A DNA stretch of 54,531 nt from an uncultured Oscillospiraceae bacterium. Lineage in GTDB: Bacteria; Bacillota; Clostridia; Oscillospirales; Oscillospiraceae. Location: assembly GCA_944385665.1 (NCBI GenBank), contig CALWYB010000012.1:1-54531 (forward strand). The letters are read 5' to 3'. Of the stretch, positions 41,706 through 50,289 are shown piece after piece. Both the position numbers and the translations under genes were made by a program. The notes beneath the pieces were generated by a model. That model searched no databases, was not told where the DNA came from, and saw only the letters and a program-made list of their open reading frames with translations. Within the stretch, counting starts at the first letter, position 1. The number at the start of each line of letters is the position of its first letter.

Positions 41706-43742
41706 ATGGATCAGTACATCGGTAAATTACTCGACAATCGATATGAAATTCTGGAACTCATCGGTGTGGGCGGCATGGCCCGGGTCTACAAGGCCCGCTG
41801 CCACCGGCTCAACCGTCTGGTGGCCATCAAGATCCTGCGGGATGACCTGGCCCAGGACGCCGAGCTGCGCCGCCGCTTCCATGACGAGTCCCAGGCCGTG
41901 GCCATGCTGTCTCACCCCAACATCGTGGCCGTGTATGACGTGAGCCGCTCCTCCGACATCGAATACATCGTCATGGAGCTCATCGACGGCATCACGCTCA
42001 AGCAGTACATGCAGAAGAAGGGGAACAAGCTCAACTGGCGGGAGGCCCTCCACTTCATCACCCAGATCGTGAAGGCCCTGGGCCACGCCCACAGCCGGGG
42101 CATCATCCACCGGGACATCAAGCCCCACAACATTATGGTGCTCCGGGACGGCAGCGTGAAGGTGGCCGACTTCGGCATCGCCCGGGTGACCTCCGGGGGC
42201 CACAGCACCCTCACCCAGGAGGCCCTGGGTTCGGTGCACTACATCTCCCCCGAGCAGGCCCGGGGCAGCCACATCGACGCCCGCTCCGACCTGTACTCTG
42301 CCGGCGTGGTGCTCTACGAGATGATTACCGGCCGCCTGCCTTTCGAGGGGGACACCCCCGTCTCGGTGGCCATCCAGCACATCAACTCCATTCCCCTGTC
42401 TCCCCGGGAGATCGATCCCACCATTCCCGAGGCGCTGGAGGCCATCACCATGAAGGCCATGGCCCCCAACCCGGACAACCGCTACCCCTCCGCCGACGCC
42501 ATGCTGGCTGACCTGGAGGAGTTCCGCAAGAATCCCAACATCAACTTCGATTACAGCCCCAGTGAGCTGCTCCCCGAGGAGGAGGACCTGGAGCGTACCC
42601 AGATCCACATGACCACCTCCCACGGTTCCCACGGCACATCGGGCCGCCGGGAGATGAACCAGTCCCGGTCCGAGCGCCCGGAGCGGCGCAGCCGCCGGGT
42701 GGAGGACGAAGAGGACGAGGACGAGGAGGACGAGCGCCGGGGACCCAACTGGCCCATCATCGGCGCAGTGGCCGCTATCCTGGTCTTTGTGGCCGCCCTG
42801 GTGTTCATCATGTTCTCCACCGTCTTTTCCGGCAGCTTCCAGGCGGGAGAAACCAAGCGGGTGCCTCAGGTGACCGGCCTTCTGTACAGCGAGGCCTCGG
42901 AAGACACCGACCTGCTGGGCGACTTCACTCTGGAGATCGTCCAGGAGAAGGAGAGCGACCAGCCCGCCGGCACCATTATCAGCCAGGATCCCACCGCCAA
43001 CAGCACCGTCACCGCCAACACCGGCACGGTGATCCAGGTGGTGCTCAGCACTGGAAAGGCCAACGAGGTGCTTATGCCTAACATGCTGGATAAGGACTAC
43101 CGGGATGCCAACAGTGACCTGAACACCCTGGCCAAGAAGAACAACCTGACCCTGAAGATCGACTTCACCTCCAAGACCGAGTATAACGACGAGATCGAAA
43201 AGGATCACGTCATCTCCACCATCCCCGCGGAGGGCGAGGCCCTTACCGACGGCACCACCGTGTATCTGGTAGTCAGCCTGGGCAAGGATACTCAGCCGGT
43301 GGATATGCCCGGGCTGCTGGGCAAAACCGAGGATATGGCCCGTAAGATGCTGGACAGCGTGGGCCTGGACATCGGCAGTGTGCAGCACGAATACAGCAGC
43401 GACTACCCGGAGGGCCAGGTGTGCTTCCAGTCGGTGAACGAGGGGAGCAAAGTGGATCAGGGTACTCAGATCAACATCATCATCAGCGACGGCCCCGACC
43501 CCAACACCCAGCCCATCCCCAGCGAAGTAACCAAGACGGTCACCTTCCCCCTGCCCGATACCGGCACCACCGTTAACGTGGAGGTCTATGACGCCCAGGG
43601 CAGCAGGCTGCATAGCGGGAGCTACGACACCAACCTGGAAAGCGGCTTCCAGCTGGACCTGAAGGGAACCGGCAAGCAGGTGTACACCGTGTATATCGAC
43701 GGCGCCAAGTCCTACGACCAGACAGTGGACTTTGACAGCTGA
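41706..43742 (+). CDS. prkC: PASTA-domain Ser/Thr protein kinase PrkC
   Basis: 678 residues. The cytosolic kinase has the glycine loop GVGGMARVYKA, VAIKIL, HRDIKPHN (about 134-141), DFGIARV and a Ser/Thr-rich activation loop. A charged linker, one membrane helix (about 347-373) and extracellular PASTA repeats follow (three visible, from residue 385 on), then a C-terminal beta-rich tail (VTFPLPDTGTTVNVEVYDAQG). It senses muropeptides or lipid II and in spore formers helps germination. AAAGGAGGA precedes ATG 41706. Confidence 0.94.
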   Translation: MDQYIGKLLDNRYEILELIGVGGMARVYKARCHRLNRLVAIKILRDDLAQDAELRRRFHDESQAVAMLSHPNIVAVYDVSRSSDIEYIVMELIDGITLKQYMQKKGNKLNWREALHFITQIVKALGHAHSRGIIHRDIKPHNIMVLRDGSVKVADFGIARVTSGGHSTLTQEALGSVHYISPEQARGSHIDARSDLYSAGVVLYEMITGRLPFEGDTPVSVAIQHINSIPLSPREIDPTIPEALEAITMKAMAPNPDNRYPSADAMLADLEEFRKNPNINFDYSPSELLPEEEDLERTQIHMTTSHGSHGTSGRREMNQSRSERPERRSRRVEDEEDEDEEDERRGPNWPIIGAVAAILVFVAALVFIMFSTVFSGSFQAGETKRVPQVTGLLYSEASEDTDLLGDFTLEIVQEKESDQPAGTIISQDPTANSTVTANTGTVIQVVLSTGKANEVLMPNMLDKDYRDANSDLNTLAKKNNLTLKIDFTSKTEYNDEIEKDHVISTIPAEGEALTDGTTVYLVVSLGKDTQPVDMPGLLGKTEDMARKMLDSVGLDIGSVQHEYSSDYPEGQVCFQSVNEGSKVDQGTQINIIISDGPDPNTQPIPSEVTKTVTFPLPDTGTTVNVEVYDAQGSRLHSGSYDTNLESGFQLDLKGTGKQVYTVYIDGAKSYDQTVDFDS

Positions 43743-44623
43743 TGGAAGGAATCATTACAAAAGCCCTCAGCGGCTTCTACTATGTGGATGACGGCGCCGG
43801 CACGGTGACCGCCTGCCGGGGGCGCGGAAAGCTGCGCCATGAGAAAATGACCCCTTTGGTGGGGGACCGGGTGGCGTTCACCCCGCTGGATAACGGACAG
43901 GGAGCGCTGGACGCCATCCTGCCCCGGAAAAACCAGTTTGCCCGGCCCGCCGTGGCCAACATCGACCAGCTGGTCATCATCGCCTCCCAGTCCATCCCGG
44001 TGACCGACCCCTTCCTCATTGACCGGGTCATTGCCATCGCCGAAGGAAACCACTGCGAGAGCATCGTGTGCGTCAACAAGTGCGACCTGGCCTCCGGGGA
44101 GGAGCTGGTGGAGCTCTACCGGGGCGCGGGCTACCAGGCTCTGGCGGTGAGTGCCGAGACCGGGGAGGGTATCGACCAGTTGAAGGAACTGATTTCTGGC
44201 AAGGTATCCGCCTTTACAGGAAACTCCGGCGTGGGCAAGTCCAGCATCCTCAACGCCCTGGAACCGGGCATCGCCCTGAAGACCGGGGAGGTCAGCGACA
44301 AGCTGGGCCGGGGCCGGCACACCACCCGCCACGTGGAGCTGGTGCGGCTGAGCTGCGGCGGCGTGGTGGCGGACACTCCGGGGTTCTCGTCCTTTGACGT
44401 GGACAGGATGGAGCTGTGCCGCAAGGAGGAGCTGGCCGGACGGTTCCGGGAGTTTGCTCCCTACGTGGACCAGTGCCAGTTTCAGGACTGCGCCCATGTG
44501 AAGGAGAAGGGATGCGCCGTGCTGGCGGCGGTGAAGGCGGGGAAGATCGCCAAGAGCCGCCACGACAGCTACGTGCGCCTCTACGAGCAGGCCAAGCAGA
44601 TCCCCGACTGGGAACGAAAATAA
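43742..44623 (+). CDS. rsgA: Ribosome small-subunit-dependent GTPase RsgA
   Basis: 293 residues, a circularly permuted GTPase for 30S maturation. N-terminal OB fold, then G4 (NKCD, 112-115), G1 (GNSGVGKSS, 160-168) and G3 (DTPG, 211-214) in the permuted order, and a zinc site from Cys245, Cys250, His252 and Cys258. The start overlaps the prkC stop by one base. In Bacillus rpe, thiN and spoVM follow; here spoVM follows directly after a terminator. Confidence 0.94.
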   Translation: MEGIITKALSGFYYVDDGAGTVTACRGRGKLRHEKMTPLVGDRVAFTPLDNGQGALDAILPRKNQFARPAVANIDQLVIIASQSIPVTDPFLIDRVIAIAEGNHCESIVCVNKCDLASGEELVELYRGAGYQALAVSAETGEGIDQLKELISGKVSAFTGNSGVGKSSILNALEPGIALKTGEVSDKLGRGRHTTRHVELVRLSCGGVVADTPGFSSFDVDRMELCRKEELAGRFREFAPYVDQCQFQDCAHVKEKGCAVLAAVKAGKIAKSRHDSYVRLYEQAKQIPDWERK

Positions 44624-44631
44624 ACCTTTTC

Positions 44632-44664
44632 TGCGGGACGCCTTGAGGCGTCCCGCATTTTTTG
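44632..44664 (+). terminator. Terminator after rsgA
   Basis: TGCGGGACGCC (44632-44642) pairs perfectly with GGCGTCCCGCA (44647-44657) around TTGA, then a run of T. It ends the yicC-to-rsgA transcript. Confidence 0.92.
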
Positions 44665-44685
44665 TGTCAAAGGAGGGGGGCGGGC

Positions 44686-44693
44686 CATATACT
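44686..44693 (+). promoter_or_regulatory. Sigma-E-like -10 element before spoVM
   Basis: CATATACT matches seven of eight positions of the sigma-E -10 consensus CATACANT. No strong -35 is visible 13-15 bases upstream, so the call leans on the gene's known mother-cell regulation. Confidence 0.45.
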
Positions 44694-44725
44694 AAAGTAC
44701 AGTCTGTCAGGAGGGAGGCATATAC

Positions 44726-44806
44726 ATGGGCATTGTGGTGGTACGCTCCCCGAAGTGTCTGCGGGGTCTGCTGCGCCGGCTGTTTGGCCTGCGCCGGGAG
44801 CCGTGA
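44726..44806 (+). CDS. spoVM: Stage V sporulation protein M (SpoVM)
   Basis: 26-residue amphipathic peptide, MGIVVVRSPKCLRGLLRRLF then GLRREP, exactly the length of Bacillus SpoVM. It keeps Pro9, the hydrophobic/basic alternation and the position of the Gly residues. SpoVM inserts on the convex forespore membrane and anchors SpoIVA. ATG 44726 has AGGAGGGAGG just upstream and strong terminators on both sides. Synteny (prpC-prkC-rsgA then spoVM) supports the call, and sipL and spoIVA follow. Confidence 0.88.
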   Translation: MGIVVVRSPKCLRGLLRRLFGLRREP

Positions 44807-44811
44807 GGGAC

Positions 44812-44860
44812 CTCCCCCTTTCAAACTCTGCGGGTTTGAAGGGGGGAGTCTTGTTTTTTC
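44812..44860 (+). terminator. Terminator after spoVM
   Basis: A 15-bp stem: CTCCCCCTTTCAAAC (44812-44826) with GTTTGAAGGGGGGAG (44834-44848), one wobble pair, then CTTGTTTTTTC. Confidence 0.9.
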
Positions 44861-44883
44861 ATACATAAGGGGCCTCTCCGGCG

Positions 44884-44891
44884 CATATAGT
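44884..44891 (+). promoter_or_regulatory. Sigma-E-like -10 element before sipL
   Basis: CATATAGT matches seven of eight positions of CATACANT; ATACATAA-type AT-rich sequence lies about 16 bases upstream as a weak -35. Confidence 0.45.
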
Positions 44892-44949
44892 GTCCCAAAG
44901 CCGGAAAGCCCGCCGCGGCGGGACACTCAAGGAAAAGGGAGAGGACAGT

Positions 44950-46476
44950 ATGGAATTGGAATTTGACCGGGAAGTGACCCACTGCTATGAGGTGGTTTCC
45001 AGCGGGACGGTGTGCCAGGAGGAGACTCTGGAGACCATCGTTCCCGACGCCTGTCCGGACATGCTGCGCATCGTGGCCGTGTGTGCCCAGGCCACCCTCA
45101 ACGGCAAGCAGGCCCGGGAGGGGCTGGCGGAGGTCAGTGGCAGTGTGCGGGCGGTGGTGCTCTATCAGCCGGAGGAGGGAGGCGGTCTGCGCCGCCTGGA
45201 GGCAGCCCTGCCCTTCACCAGCCAGATGGAGGCGCCGGGACTCACGCCCCAGGGAACGGTGTACGCCTGCGCCCGGGTGCGGGGGGCGGAGGCCCGGGCC
45301 CTCAATCCCAGAAAAGTGCTGCTGCGGGTGGATCTGGCGGTGGAGGTCACTGCCTTCCAACCCACCGAGCACATGGTCTGCCAGGCGGTGCTGGAGCCGG
45401 AGGAGCACAAGGTGGAGCAGATGATCGCCCAGGCGGAGACCTACCAGCTGTGCGCCGTCCAGGAGAAGCCCTTTCCCTTTACCGACCAGATCCGGTTGAA
45501 CGGCGGCCAGGGGGAGGGGATGGAGGTGCTCTCCTGCCAGGCCCAGCCCGTGTGCGGGGAGTGTAAGCTCATCGGCAGCAAGCTCATCTTCAAGGGTACT
45601 GTGGAGCTCCAGCTGCTGGTCCAGGAGGCGGGAGGCGCCCTGACTCCCTACCGGGAGTCCATGCCCTTCTCCCAGGTGATGGAGGTGCCCGGCATGGGCG
45701 AGGGGGGCGAGTGCCGGATGGATCTGGAGCTTACCCAGGTCAGTTGCCTGCCCAGCGGGGAGGATGGACGCAGTCTGGAACTCACCCTGGACCTGCTGGC
45801 TCAGGCCCAGGTGTGGTGCCGCCGTCCGGTGCAGCTCTTGCAGGATCTGTACAGCACCGCCTGGGAGACCCAGGTGGACCGGGAGGAACAGACCCTTTGG
45901 AAGCTGGTGGACCAGTCCAGCCGGGCTCAGAATGTGCGGGAGCTGCTGGAGACCGGGGCCATGCCCCGGAGCGTGGTGGACAGCTGGGTCAATCTGGGGG
46001 AGATCACCCAGAGCCGGGAGGGAAATGAGATCGTGCTCACCGGTTCGGCCCTGGTTACCGTCCTCTATCTGGACGAGGAGGAGGCGGTGCAGGCCTTCCA
46101 GCGCACTCTGCCCCTCAGCTGCCGCCTGGAGGCCCCTGCCGGGGCAGTGTGCCGCTGCCACCTGCTGTGTCCGGGAGAGGTGTTTGCCACCCCGGCGGCG
46201 GGCGGTCTGGAGGTGCGCTTCACCGCCGAATTCCAGTTCCAGCTCCTCCAGCCCCAGCGGGCGCTGGCGGTGAGCTCCGCTTCCCTGGGAGACCCCCGGA
46301 GCAAGCAGGAGGGGCAGCAGCCCTCGGTGGTGCTGCGCCTGGCCTCGCCGGGAGAGACCCTGTGGGACATTGCCAAGGCCTACGCCACCACCCAGAACCA
46401 GATCCTCCAGGCCAACCAGCTGGAGGAGGGGAGCCTGCCCACGGGAAAAATGCTGCTCATCCCATCTTCCTTTTAA
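44950..46476 (+). CDS. sipL: SipL-type spore coat protein (DUF3794 + LysM)
   Basis: 508 residues. DUF3794/SPOCS-type repeats fill the first 440 residues (for example ETLETIVPDACPDMLRIVA), and a LysM domain closes the protein (SPGETLWDIAKAYATTQNQI, then LPTGKMLLIPSSF). Clostridioides SipL has the same build and size and tethers SpoIVA at the forespore, replacing Bacillus SpoVID. The position between spoVM and spoIVA strongly supports this role. GGGAGAGGA precedes ATG 44950. Confidence 0.88.
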   Translation: MELEFDREVTHCYEVVSSGTVCQEETLETIVPDACPDMLRIVAVCAQATLNGKQAREGLAEVSGSVRAVVLYQPEEGGGLRRLEAALPFTSQMEAPGLTPQGTVYACARVRGAEARALNPRKVLLRVDLAVEVTAFQPTEHMVCQAVLEPEEHKVEQMIAQAETYQLCAVQEKPFPFTDQIRLNGGQGEGMEVLSCQAQPVCGECKLIGSKLIFKGTVELQLLVQEAGGALTPYRESMPFSQVMEVPGMGEGGECRMDLELTQVSCLPSGEDGRSLELTLDLLAQAQVWCRRPVQLLQDLYSTAWETQVDREEQTLWKLVDQSSRAQNVRELLETGAMPRSVVDSWVNLGEITQSREGNEIVLTGSALVTVLYLDEEEAVQAFQRTLPLSCRLEAPAGAVCRCHLLCPGEVFATPAAGGLEVRFTAEFQFQLLQPQRALAVSSASLGDPRSKQEGQQPSVVLRLASPGETLWDIAKAYATTQNQILQANQLEEGSLPTGKMLLIPSSF

Positions 46477-46485
46477 AAGCGGCGG

Positions 46486-46518
46486 AACACGCGCCCCGAG
46501 ATCGGGGCGCGTGTTTTT
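46486..46518 (+). terminator. Terminator after sipL
   Basis: AACACGCGCCCCGA (46486-46499) pairs perfectly with TCGGGGCGCGTGTT (46502-46515), followed by T residues. Confidence 0.9.
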
Positions 46519-46537
46519 GTGTAGGGGAAGGGCCGGT

Positions 46538-46565
46538 TCTATTTCACAGCTTATCCTCATACAGT
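46538..46565 (+). promoter_or_regulatory. Sigma-E-type promoter of spoIVA
   Basis: CATACAGT (46558-46565) is a full match to the sigma-E -10 CATACANT. TCTATTT (46538-46544), 13 bases upstream, resembles the -35 KMATATT. Confidence 0.7.
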
Positions 46566-46606
46566 GGTAACGAAATACCAAGGCAAGCCAAAAGGGAGGA
46601 ATGGCA

Positions 46607-48085
46607 GTGGAAGAACGCAAGATCTATGAGGATATCGCCCACCGGACGGACGGCGATATCTACATCGGGGTGGTAGGGCCGGTGCGCACCGGCAAGTCCA
46701 CCTTTATCAAGCGGGTGATGGAGAGCCTGGTCATCCCTAACATCGAAAACGTCTACCGCCGGGAGCGGGCCCGGGATGAGCTGCCCCAGAGCGGCTCGGG
46801 CCGCACTATCATGACGGCGGAGCCCAAATTCGTCCCCGAGGAGGCGGTGACCGTCTCCATGGATGGGTCGGCGGCCTTCCAGGTGCGGCTCATCGACTGC
46901 GTGGGCTATATGGTGCCCGGGGCGGTGGGTCAGCTGGAGGGAGAGACGGAGCGGATGGTCACCACCCCCTGGTTTGACCATGAGATCCCCATGTCCGAGG
47001 CCGCCGAGGTGGGCACCCGGAAGGTGATTGCCGAGCACTCCACCATCGGCATCGTGGTCACCACAGACGGGACCATCACAGAAATTCCCCGGGAGGACTA
47101 CCTGGAGGCGGAGGAGCGGGTGATCCGGGAACTCAAAGAGCTGGGCAAGCCCTTCCTGGTGCTCCTCAACTCCGCCCATCCCAACTCGGAGCGGGCGCGG
47201 GCCATCCGGGACGAGATCGCTCAACGCCACCAGGTCACCTGCGTGGCCGCCAATTGCCTGGAAATGGAGGAGGAGGACGTGAGCGCCTTGCTCAAGCAGG
47301 TGCTCTACGAGTTCCCTCTTAAGGAGATGGACCTGTTTCTGCCCCCCTGGGTGGACGCCCTGCCCCAGGAGCACCCCATCAAAGCCGCCCTCTACGAGGC
47401 CATCCGCCAGGGGGCAGGCCAGCTGGGCCGCATCCGGGACGTGGAGCAGGCGGTGGAGTCCATGGGGGAGTGCGAACAGGTCAGCCAGGCCCGGGTGACC
47501 TCCATCGACCTGGGCACCGGCCTGGCCTGCGTCAGCCTGGAGCTGCCCCGCTCCCTGTTCTATGACACCATCTCCCAGCAGTCCGGCTTCCAGATCGGCA
47601 ACGACGGGGATCTGATGGCCCTGCTCACCCAGCTGGCCCAGGTGAAGGCCTCCTACGACAAGGTGGCCGACGCTCTGAAAGAAGTAGAGGAGACGGGCTA
47701 CGGCATCGTGGTGCCCTCCATCGACTCCCTGGTGCTGGAGGAGCCAGAGATCGTGCGGCAGGGGGGACGCTATGGCGTACGATTGAAGGCAAGCGCCCCC
47801 TCAATCCACATGATCCGGGCAGATATTGAGACCGAGGTATCACCTATTGTGGGCAGCGAGAAGCAAAGCGAGGAGATGATCCACTACCTGCTCCAGGAGT
47901 TTGAGGGGGACACGGCCAAGATCTGGCAGTCCAACATTTTCGGCAAGTCCTTCCACGAACTGGTGGGGGAGGACCTGAACGCCAAGGTCAAGCGCATGCC
48001 AGAGGACGCCCGGGAGAAGCTGCGGGAGACCCTCCAGCGCATCATCAACGAGGGCTCCGGCGGACTCATCTGCATTATTTTATGA
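46607..48085 (+). CDS. spoIVA: Stage IV sporulation protein A, coat morphogenetic ATPase
   Basis: 492 residues. The N-terminal TRAFAC-type ATPase has Walker A GPVRTGKST (24-32) and a Walker B region near RLIDCVGYMVPGA. A middle domain follows, and a C-terminal part ends GSGGLICIIL, like other SpoIVA. It polymerises on the forespore as the base of the coat, anchored by SpoVM. I take GTG 46607, seven bases after AGGGAGG, giving MEERKIYEDIAHRTDGDIYI which aligns with known SpoIVA starts; ATG 46601 touches the ribosome site. Confidence 0.95.
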   Translation: MEERKIYEDIAHRTDGDIYIGVVGPVRTGKSTFIKRVMESLVIPNIENVYRRERARDELPQSGSGRTIMTAEPKFVPEEAVTVSMDGSAAFQVRLIDCVGYMVPGAVGQLEGETERMVTTPWFDHEIPMSEAAEVGTRKVIAEHSTIGIVVTTDGTITEIPREDYLEAEERVIRELKELGKPFLVLLNSAHPNSERARAIRDEIAQRHQVTCVAANCLEMEEEDVSALLKQVLYEFPLKEMDLFLPPWVDALPQEHPIKAALYEAIRQGAGQLGRIRDVEQAVESMGECEQVSQARVTSIDLGTGLACVSLELPRSLFYDTISQQSGFQIGNDGDLMALLTQLAQVKASYDKVADALKEVEETGYGIVVPSIDSLVLEEPEIVRQGGRYGVRLKASAPSIHMIRADIETEVSPIVGSEKQSEEMIHYLLQEFEGDTAKIWQSNIFGKSFHELVGEDLNAKVKRMPEDAREKLRETLQRIINEGSGGLICIIL

Positions 48086-48120
48086 GGAAAAGCGCCTCTC
48101 AGTTCGGGAGGCGCTTTCCT
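48086..48120 (+). terminator. Terminator after spoIVA
   Basis: GGAAAAGCGCCTCTC pairs with GGGAGGCGCTTTCC around AGTTC; it begins right after the stop codon. Confidence 0.85.
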
Positions 48121-48121
48121 A

Positions 48122-48151
48122 TTGCGGGTGAGGGCGGAGGGGTGGTATAAT
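48122..48151 (+). promoter_or_regulatory. Promoter of the malic enzyme gene
   Basis: Extended -10 TGGTATAAT (48143-48151) with a weak -35 TTGCGG (48122-48127). Confidence 0.6.
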
Positions 48152-48233
48152 GAGCCTATATTATGTCCCGGACGGGGGACAAGGAAACAAAACAAATCTT
48201 TTGTTGACTCACATAGAAAGAGAGGAACTGTTT

Positions 48234-49400
<1,167 letters not shown>

Positions 49401-49412
<12 letters not shown>

Positions 49413-49454
49413 AAGAAAGCTTGGCAAAGAACGTTGTGCAAAGCTTCGCTTTGC
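49401..49454 (+). repeat. Hairpin element spanning the malic enzyme stop codon
   Basis: AAGCTTTCTT (49401-49410) and AAGAAAGCTT (49413-49422) form a perfect 10-bp stem across the stop codon. GCAAAGC/GCTTTGC around TTC (49438-49454) follows. The second hairpin and the CTCTG after it resemble 19201-19221. Confidence 0.65.
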
Positions 49455-49540
49455 CTCTGAGTCTGCAAGGGTGACGGTGGACCAAACTAGGTTCCAGCGG
49501 TTCACAAAGGGAAAAACAGGGATAACCTCAGCAAGGCATA
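49455..49540 (+). other. Intergenic stretch without recognised features
   Basis: Between the hairpin element and the T-box-like remnant I see no gene, promoter pair or known RNA motif. Confidence 0.4.
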
Positions 49541-49670
49541 CCCTGTGCAGAGCCTCCCAGACGGAGAAAGAGGGGACTGGTGGGCTTCACCCGTTATGGC
49601 CAGAGAGTCACACATTCCGCAAGGCCTCTGCCGCGAGGCAGGGGCGGACCAGAGCAGGTAGATAAATTTA
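49541..49670 (+). other. Decayed T-box leader copy
   Basis: Resembles the 3' half of the T-box at 50081-50230: the two share CTCTGCCGCGAGGCAGGGGC (49626-49645 and 50190-50209) and similar flanks. The T-box sequence itself is broken: AGAGCAGGTAGAT instead of AGAGGTGGTACCGC. No specifier loop or terminator hairpin can be found, so regulation through tRNA should be lost. Confidence 0.65.
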
Positions 49671-49707
49671 TTTCTGACGAGGAAGGCAGGTGGACCGTGT
49701 GGATACC

Positions 49708-49949
49708 ATGATGTGTCCCTACTGTGGGAAGGAAATGAACCGCGGCCAGTTATACGGTCTCTCACAAAAAGCCGTGTTTTGGCTTCCAGAGGGGTGTCGC
49801 CTTCCGATGTTGGCTGGGCTAGTGAGCGGAACATTCAAAGCCTGAAGGGGAGAGTGCTGGGTAAAGTCACGAAAATCGGCTTTTTTCCCAAAAAGCTGCC
49901 GGGCACGTTTCTCTGCCCGGACTGTAACATCCTTATCACAAAATTGTGA
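49708..49949 (+). pseudogene. Frameshifted small zinc-ribbon protein gene (PF20097-like)
   Basis: One frame starting at ATG 49708 (or GTG 49699) reads MMCPYCGKEMNRGQLYGLSQ and KAVFWLPEG, and stops at 49843-49845. The +2 frame continues with ERNIQSLKGRVLGKVTKIGF, then FPKKLPGTFLCPDCNILITKL to TGA 49947-49949. Joined near 49820-49826 they form an 80-residue protein with CPYC at the start and CPDC at the end, a four-Cys zinc ribbon like the PF20097/DUF6487 proteins. A small indel, or less likely programmed frameshifting, separates the halves. It lies right behind the decayed T-box. Confidence 0.7.
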
Positions 49950-49970
49950 GACGATGGCGCAAATCGGCCC

Positions 49971-49999
49971 TTGACAATCCCTGAAAACTATGCTACAGT
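49971..49999 (+). promoter_or_regulatory. Promoter of the T-box/EamA/tyrS operon
   Basis: Perfect -35 TTGACA (49971-49976), 17-bp spacer, -10 TACAGT (49994-49999) with TGC in front. Confidence 0.85.
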
Positions 50000-50005
50000 T
50001 CCTTT

Positions 50006-50269
50006 ATTGCGAGGAAAAGGATTTTAGCAGAGCGCGTCCCTGCGCAGAGAGCCCCCGGCCGGTGAAAGGGGGAGAGGGTGCCCTGTGAACTTACCCCTTG
50101 GAGCAGCCGCCTGAAGCGCTGATTGGCGTGGGTAGGGGACAGGCCGGGTTTCGCCCGTTACTGCGAGGGAGTCACGCACTCCGTAAGGTCTCTGCCGCGA
50201 GGCAGGGGCGAACCAGAGGTGGTACCGCATTTCATGCCCTCTGTCCGAACTTCGGACAGAGGGCTTTTT
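50006..50269 (+). promoter_or_regulatory. T-box leader, probably tyrosine-specific
   Basis: Stem I shows the conserved AGAGAGC and GGTGAAAG elements, with a specifier region GTGAACTTACCCC where TAC (50092-50094) is a Tyr codon. The T-box sequence AGAGGTGGTACCGC is at 50215-50228, followed by the terminator helix 50236-50269. Uncharged tRNA should bind and prevent termination. The Tyr reading rests on the codon and on tyrS downstream; other frames of the loop would read Leu, Thr or Asn. Confidence 0.85.
50236..50269 (+). terminator. Regulated terminator of the T-box
   Basis: GCCCTCTGTCCGAA (50236-50249) pairs perfectly with TTCGGACAGAGGGC (50251-50264), then TTTTT. Confidence 0.9.
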
Positions 50270-50289
50270 CCGTGGAAAGGGGGCATGAT

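Noticed and set aside
44643-44966. A 107-codon + strand frame running through spoVM and its terminators
   Set aside because: It crosses two strong terminators and the spoVM ribosome site in another frame; SpoVM itself explains the region.
49502-49834. - strand open frame across the decayed T-box
   Set aside because: It resembles another - strand frame across the intact T-box (50024-50230) only because both are antisense to the same duplicated RNA leader; neither looks like a protein.
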